NCBI GenBank assembly: GCA_004296815.1
Contig: SCVT01000144.1
Coordinates: forward strand, 1 to 6,480
Direction: 5' to 3'
Length of the DNA stretch: 6,480 bases
DNA from: Reyranella sp.
Lineage (GTDB): Bacteria > Pseudomonadota > Alphaproteobacteria > Reyranellales > Reyranellaceae
Part shown: piece after piece, positions 1 to 5,463 of the stretch
How positions within the stretch are numbered: the first letter of the stretch is position 1
Layout of the letters: the number at the start of each line of letters is the position of its first letter
Program-made: the position numbers and the translations under genes
The notes under the pieces: generated by a model
Told to the model about the DNA's origin: nothing
The model's database searches: none
The model's input: the letters and a program-made list of their open reading frames with translations, nothing else

Positions 1-58
1 GGTTGTGCCGAGGAAGAAGCTGTTCGCTGCCGTTCGGCGCCTTCGGGCTGACCCGTAG
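1..58 (+). CDS. Possible C-terminal tail of an upstream gene (5' end outside window)
   Basis: An open frame enters from the window edge (codons from position 2) and ends at TAG 56-58. The 18 visible residues read VVPRKKLFAAVRRLRADP. The K-x-L-x-A-V-R-R pattern resembles the last helix of a receiver domain, where a K-P motif is usually followed by an L-x-x-A-V-x-x helix. That would fit the signalling genes that follow, but the fragment is too short to identify. It could also be chance open frame, since GC-rich DNA often stays open for this length. Confidence 0.3.
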   Translation, partial: VVPRKKLFAAVRRLRADP

Positions 59-95
59 CGGCGTCTAGATATTCGCGCGGGAGTAGCCGCGACTC

Positions 96-125
96 TTGAC
101 TTCATCGTGACTGAAGCGCTCCAAT
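96..125 (+). promoter_or_regulatory. Possible sigma-70-type promoter of the signalling/oxidase operon
   Basis: TTGACT at 96-101 matches the -35 consensus at 5 of 6 bases. TCCAAT at 120-125 matches the -10 at 4 of 6, with an 18-nt spacer. It lies in the only non-coding gap upstream of the response regulator, 60 nt before its preferred start. A TTCA-N7-TGAA dyad (101-115) sits just after the -35 and could be an operator. No FNR/FixK-type TTGAT-N4-ATCAA box was found in the gap. The -10 is weak, so this is a candidate only. Confidence 0.35.
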
Positions 126-184
126 AGCACACGCGTTCACAGGGTGGCGGCTACGACGTGGCTCGCTTGGCGCGGGGTGTTCAC

Positions 185-553
185 GTGCGGATCCTTCTGG
201 TCGAGGACGACGACGACCTTCGGACGGAGATTCGCGAGTACCTGCACCGTCGAGGCCATGAGGTCACGGCATGCGGGTCACTCGGCGATGCGCGCGCGGC
301 TGTGTGTCAGCTGATCGCTGCTGAGACTTTGCCTGAAGCCACGGTTTGCGACGTCAACCTTCCCGACGGCAATGGCGTTGATTTCTACATGACCACCGCC
401 TCGAGATTGCCGAGCAGCCGATGGATCCTGATGTCGGGCGCCCACGACCACGGGCGCACGAGCCAGTTGGCCGAAGCCACGGACGGCCGACCGCAGTGCA
501 TCATCATCGAAAAGCCGGTATCTCTCAGGGTGCTGCATGCCGCGCTCGGCTAG
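185..553 (+). CDS. Single-domain response regulator (CheY-like receiver)
   Basis: The 122-residue product is one receiver domain with no output domain. Visible residues, numbered from the GTG at 185, are the acidic pocket D8/D9 in the first strand (ILLVEDDDD), phospho-acceptor D56 in CDVNLPDG, switch residue S84 in LMSG and K110 in EKP. All catalytic positions are intact, so it should accept phosphate. The start at GTG 185 is chosen because the receiver begins right there and GGGGTG (174-179) lies 5 nt upstream. GTG 158 in the same frame is an alternative, adding nine residues (MARLARGVH) and having AGGGTGG (141-147) upstream. The hybrid kinase begins 38 nt after the stop, so the two are probably co-transcribed. 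Like other stand-alone receivers it could be a phosphorelay intermediate, a phosphate sink or a protein-protein switch. Which one cannot be told from sequence. Confidence 0.88.
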   Translation: MRILLVEDDDDLRTEIREYLHRRGHEVTACGSLGDARAAVCQLIAAETLPEATVCDVNLPDGNGVDFYMTTASRLPSSRWILMSGAHDHGRTSQLAEATDGRPQCIIIEKPVSLRVLHAALG

Positions 554-591
554 AAGCGTCTAACGCCGCGATCCGGGAAAGACCGTCGACG

Positions 592-2580
592 ATGAGCAGC
601 CGCCAGAAGACGGGAGAAGACGACCGTCCGACGTCGACCGAGCCGTCGGCAGATCGCGCCGGCACCGACAGGGTCCTGCGGCACTTCATAACCGGCGTGC
701 CCGACTACGCGATCTTCACGCTCGACGTCGACGGGCGCGTCGCCGACTGGAACGAGGGCGCCCGCACCATGACGGGCTACGCGGCGGCCGAGATCACCGG
801 CCAGCCCTGCTCCATCTTCTACACCCGGCAGGATGTCGAGGCCGGCCTCCCGGCCGAAGGCCTGAGGCGCGCCCGGGAGGACGGCCGCTACGAGACTCGC
901 GGCCTGCGCCTGCGGCGCGACGGCAGCCTCTTCGTCGCCGAGACGACCCTCACGGCCGTTCGCGACGAGGGCGGCAAGCTTCTCGGCTACGGCGCCATCA
1001 CGCGCGACATCAGCGAACGGGCCGCGCTGCACGACCGGCTGAGCGCCAGCGAACAGCGGCTGCGCTCGCTGGTCGACACCGTCCTCGACACGCTGGTGGA
1101 CGGGCTCGTCATCATCGATCGCACCGGCACCATCCAGGTCTTCAACCGCGCCTGCGAGACGCTGTTCGGCTACACCGCCGCCGAAGCCGTCGGACAGAAC
1201 GTCAAGATGCTGATGCCGTCGGCGTTCGAGCGGGAACACGACCGCTACCTCAAGAGCTATCTCGACACCGGCATCCGCAAGATCATCGGCCAGCCGCGGG
1301 AAGTGCCGGGGCGCCGCAAGGACGGCTCGACCTTTCCCATGCACATCGCCGTCGGCGAGACGCTGAGCGGCGGCGAGCCGATCTATGTCGGCGTCATCCA
1401 CGACCTCACCGAGCGCAACCGCACGGAGAGCGAGCTGCGCCAGGCCCAGAAGATGGAGGCGCTCGGCCAGCTCACCGGCGGGATCGCGCACGACTTCAAC
1501 AACATCCTGATGGTGATCCTGGCCAACGTCGACACGATCCTCGAGGACGAGGGCGCGGCGCCGGCGATCCGCGAGCGGACGGGCCAGATCGACCGCGCGG
1601 CGCAGCGCGCCGCCGAGCTCACGCGCCAGCTCCTCGCCTTCTCGCGCAAGCAGCCCCTGCAGCCGCGGGCGACCAACCTCAACGACATCGTCGCCGCCAC
1701 GGTCCGCCTGATCCGCCGCACGCTGAGCGAAGCCATCACGGTCGAGACCGTCCTCACGCCGGAGCTGTGGACGGCCAACGTCGACCCGACCCAGCTCGAA
1801 TCGGCCCTCGTCAATCTCTGCATCAACGCCCGCGACGCCATGCCGGGCGGCGGCAGGCTCGTGCTGGCGACCGCCAACGCGACGCTCGACGAAAGCTACG
1901 CCGCAGCCAACCCCGACGCCGCTCCCGGTGCTTACGTCCTCGTCTCCATCACCGATACCGGCACGGGCATTGCGCCGGAGAACCTCGACAAGGTCTTCGA
2001 GCCGTTCTTCACGACCAAGGAGGTCGGACGCGGCACCGGCCTGGGTCTTTCGATGGTCTACGGCTTCATCAAGCAGTCGCAGGGACACATCAGGATCGAG
2101 AGCGAGCTGGGCCACGGCACCACGATCAGGCTCCATCTGCCGCGCCTCGAAGGTACGTCGGGCGATGCGCCGGCGCCGGCACGCGACGCCGCCCTGGCGG
2201 GCGGCAACGAGCGCATCCTGGTCGTCGAGGACGATACGCAAGTGCGCAACGGTGTCGTCCGCCAGCTCAGGAGCCTGGGCTACGCGGTCGATGAAGCAGC
2301 CGACGGCACAGCCGGTCTCGCCGCCTTCGCCGCGGCTTCCCCGCCCTACGACCTGCTGCTGACGGACGTGGTCATGCCCGGTGCGCTCGGCGGCAAGTCC
2401 CTGGCCGACGAGGTCGAACGGCGCTGGCCGGGCACGCCGGTCGTCTTCATGTCGGGCTACACCGAGGAGGCGATCACCCATCAGGGCCGACTCGAGCCCG
2501 GCGTCCACCTGCTTGCCAAGCCGTTCCGCAAGCGCGACCTTGCGAGGATGATCCGGGCTGTCCTGACACGAAGGGGTTAG
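592..2580 (+). CDS. PAS-PAS hybrid sensor histidine kinase with C-terminal receiver, FixL-like haem-PAS candidate
   Basis: The 662-residue protein has no transmembrane segment and is probably cytoplasmic. Order: PAS1 at about 25-145, PAS2 at 155-275, HisKA at 285-350 with phospho-His H300 in GGIAHDFNN, HATPase at 395-520, receiver at 540-655. The HATPase shows N-box N408/N412, G1 DTGTGI 455-460, F-box FEPFF 469-473 and G2 GRGTGLGL 479-486. The receiver shows E546/D547/D548, phospho-acceptor D592, S621 and K643. PAS2 aligns without gaps to the haem PAS of FixL: H216 and R236 fall on haem-ligand His200 and O2-contact Arg220 of the Bradyrhizobium protein. FixL itself has PAS-PAS-kinase order, and hybrid FixL proteins with a receiver are known in rhizobia. 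ATG 592 is chosen because PAS1 follows soon after and GGGAAAG (574-580) lies upstream. The open frame extends to 421, but that part overlaps the response regulator. Kinase function is near certain, haem binding is inferred. Confidence 0.93.
   Translation: MSSRQKTGEDDRPTSTEPSADRAGTDRVLRHFITGVPDYAIFTLDVDGRVADWNEGARTMTGYAAAEITGQPCSIFYTRQDVEAGLPAEGLRRAREDGRYETRGLRLRRDGSLFVAETTLTAVRDEGGKLLGYGAITRDISERAALHDRLSASEQRLRSLVDTVLDTLVDGLVIIDRTGTIQVFNRACETLFGYTAAEAVGQNVKMLMPSAFEREHDRYLKSYLDTGIRKIIGQPREVPGRRKDGSTFPMHIAVGETLSGGEPIYVGVIHDLTERNRTESELRQAQKMEALGQLTGGIAHDFNNILMVILANVDTILEDEGAAPAIRERTGQIDRAAQRAAELTRQLLAFSRKQPLQPRATNLNDIVAATVRLIRRTLSEAITVETVLTPELWTANVDPTQLESALVNLCINARDAMPGGGRLVLATANATLDESYAAANPDAAPGAYVLVSITDTGTGIAPENLDKVFEPFFTTKEVGRGTGLGLSMVYGFIKQSQGHIRIESELGHGTTIRLHLPRLEGTSGDAPAPARDAALAGGNERILVVEDDTQVRNGVVRQLRSLGYAVDEAADGTAGLAAFAAASPPYDLLLTDVVMPGALGGKSLADEVERRWPGTPVVFMSGYTEEAITHQGRLEPGVHLLAKPFRKRDLARMIRAVLTRRG
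2571..2576 (+). promoter_or_regulatory. Ribosome binding site of the multicopper oxidase, inside the kinase 3' end
   Basis: AAGGGG lies 6 nt before ATG 2583 and overlaps the last codons of the kinase, whose stop is 2578-2580. This fixes the oxidase start and implies translational coupling between the two genes. Confidence 0.7.
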
Positions 2581-2582
2581 CC

Positions 2583-3992
2583 ATGGCTGTCGATCGCAGG
2601 TCGGTGCTGGCGGGCGCCGTCGCACTGGCCGCCGCGATTCCGTTCGAAGCGCAGACGCAGAGGCCACCCGAGGCGCGCAAGGTGCTTCGCCTGCAGACGC
2701 GGCAGATCGAGGTCGCCGGCAAGGCCGCGACGCGTTACGGCGTGGCGCAGGCGTCCGGCGCCTACGGCCTCACGCTCGACGAGGGCGACACGTTCGACGT
2801 GCGAGTCGAGAACCGGCTGCGCGTACCCTCGGGGCTGCACTGGCACGGCCTCACGCCGCCCTGGCGGCAGGACGGCGTGCCCTACATCTCGGCGCCGCCC
2901 ATCGCGGCGGGAGGAGCCGCCGACTACAGCTTCCCGGCGCGGCCGGCCGGCACACGCTGGATGCACTCGCACTTCGGCCTGCAGGAACAGGACCTGCTGG
3001 CAGCACCTCTGATCGTGCGCGAGACCTCCGCGATCCAGAGCGGCCTGCAGGAGGTCGTCGCGCTGTTCGAGGATTTCTCCTGGACGCCGCCGGAGACGAT
3101 CCTCGCCGGTCTGCGCAAGCCCAAGCCCATGGTCATGAACATGGGCCGCGGCGCGTCTGGCGGAATGCGGATGTCAGGCCCCGACCTCAACGACGTCGAG
3201 TACGACGCCTTCCTGGCCAACGACCGTACGGTGGCGGATCCCGCCGTCTTCGATGTCGGCCGCGGCGCCGAGGTGAGGCTGCGACTCATCAACGGCTCGG
3301 CCTCGTCGAATTTCATTATCTATCTCGGCGGGACCGAAGGAACGCTGCTCACCGTCGACGGCAATCCGGTGCAGCCGCAGAAGATGCGGCAGGTCCCGCT
3401 CGCCACGGCGCAGCGCGCCGACATCGTCGTGCGTCTGCCGCCCGATGGCAGCGCTCTGCCCATCCTGGCGCTGGCCGAAGGCCGCGTCCTGCGGGCGGGC
3501 TTCGTCCTGCGTCCGCCAGGTGCCCCCGTCACCAGGATCCCGGATCGAGCCGACATGGCGACCGCCGCGCTGTCGCTCGAAGTCGAGAAGACTTTGCGCG
3601 CAACATCGCCTCTCCCTGCGCGAAAGATCGACCGCTCGGTACCGGTCGACCTCGTCGGCACCATGGCGGGCTACAGCTGGGGGATGCAGGTCCATGGCAT
3701 GGCGGGCGTGCCCGTCACCGTGGATCGCGGCGAGAGGGTCGAACTCGTGATGCGCAACACCACGATGATGGCGCATCCGATGCATCTGCACGGCCACAAT
3801 TTCCAGGTGACGGAGATCGACGGCGAGAAGCTCGCCGGCGCGGTGCGCGACACCGTGCTGGTGCCGCCGATGATGACGGTGAAAGTGGTCTTCGACGCCG
3901 ACAATCCGGGCCTGTGGCCCTACCACTGCCACAACCTCTATCACATGGCCGCCGGCATGTTCACGACGGTGGTCTATCGCGGATTCAGCTAG
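2583..3992 (+). CDS. Tat-exported three-domain multicopper oxidase (CopA/CueO-like)
   Basis: The 469-residue enzyme should couple one-electron oxidation of a substrate (metal ion or phenol type) to four-electron reduction of O2 to water. The N-terminus has a twin-arginine motif, D-R-R-S-V-L-A (4-10), followed by a short hydrophobic stretch to about 20, so export in folded form to the periplasm is likely. All copper motifs are present: HWHG 86-89 and HSH 128-130 in domain 1, HPMHLHGH 398-405 and HCHNLYHMAAGM 448-459 in domain 3. Type 1 ligands would be H398, C449, H454 and axial M459. A QEQ after HSHFG recalls CopA-type enzymes. Five Met residues (183, 185, 187, 195, 197) form a small cluster at the start of the middle domain. 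It begins 2 nt after the kinase stop and shares its operon. The substrate cannot be assigned; Cu(I), Mn(II) and phenolic oxidation are all possible. Confidence 0.93.
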   Translation: MAVDRRSVLAGAVALAAAIPFEAQTQRPPEARKVLRLQTRQIEVAGKAATRYGVAQASGAYGLTLDEGDTFDVRVENRLRVPSGLHWHGLTPPWRQDGVPYISAPPIAAGGAADYSFPARPAGTRWMHSHFGLQEQDLLAAPLIVRETSAIQSGLQEVVALFEDFSWTPPETILAGLRKPKPMVMNMGRGASGGMRMSGPDLNDVEYDAFLANDRTVADPAVFDVGRGAEVRLRLINGSASSNFIIYLGGTEGTLLTVDGNPVQPQKMRQVPLATAQRADIVVRLPPDGSALPILALAEGRVLRAGFVLRPPGAPVTRIPDRADMATAALSLEVEKTLRATSPLPARKIDRSVPVDLVGTMAGYSWGMQVHGMAGVPVTVDRGERVELVMRNTTMMAHPMHLHGHNFQVTEIDGEKLAGAVRDTVLVPPMMTVKVVFDADNPGLWPYHCHNLYHMAAGMFTTVVYRGFS

Positions 3993-4010
3993 CGCTCACC
4001 AGCGCGAGCT
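3987..4010. terminator. Hairpin containing both convergent stop codons (possible bidirectional terminator)
   Basis: Arms AGCTAGCGCT (3987-3996) and AGCGCGAGCT (4001-4010) pair at 9 of 10 positions around a CACC loop. The oxidase stop TAG (3990-3992) and the minus-strand racemase-family stop TGA (3998-3996) both lie inside it. Neither side has a T-run, so it is not a canonical intrinsic terminator. It may protect 3' ends or slow polymerase between the convergent units, which have only 3 nt between them. Confidence 0.45.
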
Positions 4011-4781
4011 CATGAACTCCCGGACCGCGTCGGCCGAGGCCCTGGCGTAGCCGCCCCTGCGGCTGACCACGGCGCCCGTGTGGCGGCGCAGGTCCAGCGC
4101 CATCTCGGCCGCCTTGGCCGCCACCGCGATGCCGTTCATCACCGGCGCGCCGTCGATCGCGAAGCCGCTCTCGCGCGAGAACAGCAGCATCGGCAACCCG
4201 CCCGCCGGGATCACGACCTCGGCGCCCGCGGCGACCAGCGGGCGCACCTGGTCGACGAACTCGCGGCGCACCTCGGCGTAGGTCGCTTCCTCGGTGAACG
4301 CCTTCATGAAACGCGGCAGGTCCATCTGCAGGGCGCGCACGCCCGCGAAGCGATGATCGAACCCGTGGGCGCGCACCTGGCGCTCGTGCCAGTCGATGAA
4401 CAGCGGATCGATCGTGACGAGGCCGAACTTCCGTCCCATCGAGAGGGCATGCAGCATCGCCGCTTCGCCGAGGCCGATCACGGGGATGTCGACGGCGCCC
4501 CGGATCTCCAGCAGGCCGGGCTCCTGGAAGTGGCCGATCACGAACGCATCGTAGCCGGCGCGCTCGGCGTCGACGGCATGGCGGATCGTCTGGACCGCGC
4601 AGCGCAGCTCGGTCAGCGGATGGAAATGGCGGTCCGGCGGATCGAGCCCATGGACCTCGAAGCTGAACCCCGGCCCGGCAACGCGATCGAGCTCGGCCTG
4701 GAGACGGCCCATATAGGCCGCCTGCTCCACCGGATGAACGAAGCTCTGGTACCAGACCCGCGTCGCCGTCTTGTCCGTCAT
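3996..4781 (-). CDS. Asp/Glu/hydantoin racemase family protein lacking both catalytic cysteines
   Basis: The 261-residue protein has the two-lobed fold signature of the family: VIGHFQEPGL (81-90), PVIGLGEAAMLHAL (100-113), GLVTIDP (120-126) and GAEVVIPAGGLPML (186-199). Hydantoin and allantoin racemases work with two cysteines near residues 79 and 184, in A-C-F-x-(D/E)-P-G and G-C-A-G-M contexts. Here the first is His (H84) and the second falls on Gly (G194/G195). C61 is the only Cys and lies outside both sites. A two-Cys racemase mechanism is therefore not possible, and the protein may bind a related substrate, use another chemistry, or be a divergent isomerase or lyase. Its ATG overlaps the cupin stop by 4 nt (ATGA), so translation is coupled. 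Family membership is clear, the reaction is not. Many databases would label it hydantoin racemase. Confidence 0.85.
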   Translation of the reverse strand: MTDKTATRVWYQSFVHPVEQAAYMGRLQAELDRVAGPGFSFEVHGLDPPDRHFHPLTELRCAVQTIRHAVDAERAGYDAFVIGHFQEPGLLEIRGAVDIPVIGLGEAAMLHALSMGRKFGLVTIDPLFIDWHERQVRAHGFDHRFAGVRALQMDLPRFMKAFTEEATYAEVRREFVDQVRPLVAAGAEVVIPAGGLPMLLFSRESGFAIDGAPVMNGIAVAAKAAEMALDLRRHTGAVVSRRGGYARASADAVREFMSSRW

Positions 4782-5299
4782 GCCCCCGCCCAGAGTTTCA
4801 TCAGAGGGCCGCTCTTCCCTGCGACAGGGTCCATCTCCGGCAGCGGCACCGCCGCCACGTTGCGCTCCGCGGCCGCGAAGTCGATCTGCCCCGGCCGTTT
4901 CTGGTCGAAGCGGCCGTTGCGCGGATAGGCGCCGATCACGAGCAGGTCGGCGCTGGCGTCGAGCCGCTTGTGGCCGACGCCGGCCGGCAGCACGACCACG
5001 TCGCCCGCGGCCACGTCGAGGGCGCGGCCCGACGCGCCGCCGAACTCGACCTTGGCGCGGCCGGCGGCGATGCCCAGCACCTCATGCGTGCCGGTGTGGA
5101 AGTGCAGGAACGGGTAGATGCCGTTGCGCCATCCGTCGGCCCAGCCGTGGGCGGCGAAGGTCCGCTCGAACCATGTCGCCGGATCGCGCTCGCCGGCCGG
5201 CGGCACGACCGCGCGATAGACGAGCAGCGGCAGCCGCGGATTGTTCGGTGTCTCGCCGTCTCCGGCGAAGCGGAATGCCAAGGGTTCGGGCGCGTTCAT
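4778..5299 (-). CDS. yjlB: YjlB-like cupin domain protein
   Basis: The 173-residue protein contains one cupin barrel. Motif 1 is H66-x-H68-(x4)-E73-(x6)-G80 and motif 2 is G99-(x5)-P105-x-G107-(x2)-H110, giving a full His/His/Glu/His metal site. Flanking blocks such as WRNGIYPF, THEVLG, LPAGVGHKRLD, GAYP and VPLPEMDPV match the Bacillus YjlB family as I recall it, with an N-terminal PLLVYR strand and a C-terminal GPL-x-x-x-W end. The molecular function of that family is not established. It has no signal peptide. ATG 5299 starts the first conserved stretch but has no Shine-Dalgarno sequence, so initiation may be leaderless or weak. An in-frame TTG at 5335 would lie inside a terminator stem and is rejected. 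It is first in a two-gene unit with the racemase-fold gene, which suggests they act on a common small metabolite. Confidence 0.88.
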   Translation of the reverse strand: MNAPEPLAFRFAGDGETPNNPRLPLLVYRAVVPPAGERDPATWFERTFAAHGWADGWRNGIYPFLHFHTGTHEVLGIAAGRAKVEFGGASGRALDVAAGDVVVLPAGVGHKRLDASADLLVIGAYPRNGRFDQKRPGQIDFAAAERNVAAVPLPEMDPVAGKSGPLMKLWAGA

Positions 5300-5309
5300 G
5301 ACAAACGTC

Positions 5310-5315
5310 AGTATA
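5310..5315 (-). promoter_or_regulatory. Possible -10 element just upstream of the cupin
   Basis: TATACT (5 of 6 to consensus) lies 10 nt upstream of the cupin ATG and downstream of the terminator. There is no recognisable -35 at 15-18 nt. If it is used, transcription would start about 4 nt before the ATG, giving a nearly leaderless mRNA. That would fit the missing Shine-Dalgarno sequence and compete with the leader-attenuation reading. Confidence 0.3.
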
Positions 5316-5319
5316 TCGC

Positions 5320-5355
5320 AAAATAAAAGCCCCAACGCCGTTTCCGGCGTGGGGC
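5320..5355 (-). terminator. Intrinsic terminator upstream of the cupin
   Basis: On the minus strand, arms GCCCCACGCCG and CGGCGTTGGGGC (5355-5345 and 5340-5329) form an 11-bp GC-rich stem with one bulged T and a GAAA loop. TTTTATTTT (5328-5320) follows directly. This is a textbook rho-independent terminator reading leftward. It lies about 110 nt after the DUF4239 stop and 20 nt before the cupin ATG. It may simply end the DUF4239 transcript or be the decision element of a cupin leader. Confidence 0.8.
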
Positions 5356-5430
5356 CAGGCTTCGGTGGCCATTACATCCGTGGCTCACCTCCGCAGGCGC
5401 TTCGCGATCGATCGACCGCTGACACCTACC
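5325..5430 (-). ncRNA. Candidate structured leader or small RNA upstream of the cupin
   Basis: If transcription starts just after the promoter-like elements at 5459-5432, the RNA would be about 100 nt and would fold into two small stem-loops before the terminator. Stem 1 (5419-5404) is GCGGUC-GAUC-GAUCGC. Stem 2 (5389-5364) is GGUG(A)GCC and GGCCACC around an 11-nt loop. I do not recognise a known riboswitch class: the conserved cores of the glycine, cobalamin, TPP, ZTP, guanidine and SAM families are absent. It could be a cis-acting attenuator, a free small RNA, or only the 3' UTR of the DUF4239 gene. Confidence 0.35.
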
Positions 5431-5444
5431 CAATATGGGGTGTC
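5421..5444. repeat. Inverted repeat GACACC-N12-GGTGTC
   Basis: GACACC (5421-5426) and GGTGTC (5439-5444) are perfect inverted 6-mers. The inner CC and GG can extend the stem past a 2-nt bulge. The dyad encloses the minus-strand promoter-like -10, so it could be a regulator binding site for the cupin unit or part of a transcribed hairpin. Confidence 0.45.
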
Positions 5445-5459
5445 CCGGCGGGCTTTCAA
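5432..5459 (-). promoter_or_regulatory. Possible promoter for the cupin leader
   Basis: Reading leftward, TTGAAA (5459-5454, 5 of 6 to the -35) is followed after 16 nt by CATATT (5437-5432, 4 of 6 to the -10). It lies just after the DUF4239 stop codon (5466-5464), where a promoter for the cupin unit would be expected. The -10 is imperfect. Confidence 0.35.
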
Positions 5460-5463
5460 GGGG

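Noticed and set aside
421..591. N-terminal extension of the kinase frame to ATG 421
   Set aside because: The extra 57 residues overlap the response regulator in another frame and have no domain character; ATG 592 has an upstream purine-rich site and sits just ahead of PAS1.
550..2667. A 705-codon open frame on the minus strand opposite the kinase
   Set aside because: It is an antisense shadow of a GC-rich gene: low-complexity Arg/Ala/Gly/Asp-rich translation with no domain, while the plus strand has complete kinase motifs.
4080..4928. A 282-codon plus-strand open frame over the racemase-family gene
   Set aside because: Composition is His/Arg/Ala-rich without recognisable motifs; the minus strand encodes a clear family member coupled to the cupin.
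5300..5335. TTG 5335 as the cupin start
   Set aside because: It would place the start inside the terminator stem and add 12 non-conserved residues; ATG 5299 directly precedes the conserved domain.
5329..5356. A plus-strand terminator using the same GC-rich stem
   Set aside because: The T-run follows the stem only on the minus strand; on the plus strand the stem is preceded by A-residues and followed by GC-rich sequence.
5308..5387. A leader peptide from GTG 5387 reading through the terminator to TGA 5308
   Set aside because: There is no Shine-Dalgarno sequence at proper spacing for this GTG, and no run of a single amino-acid codon before the terminator as in classical attenuation peptides.
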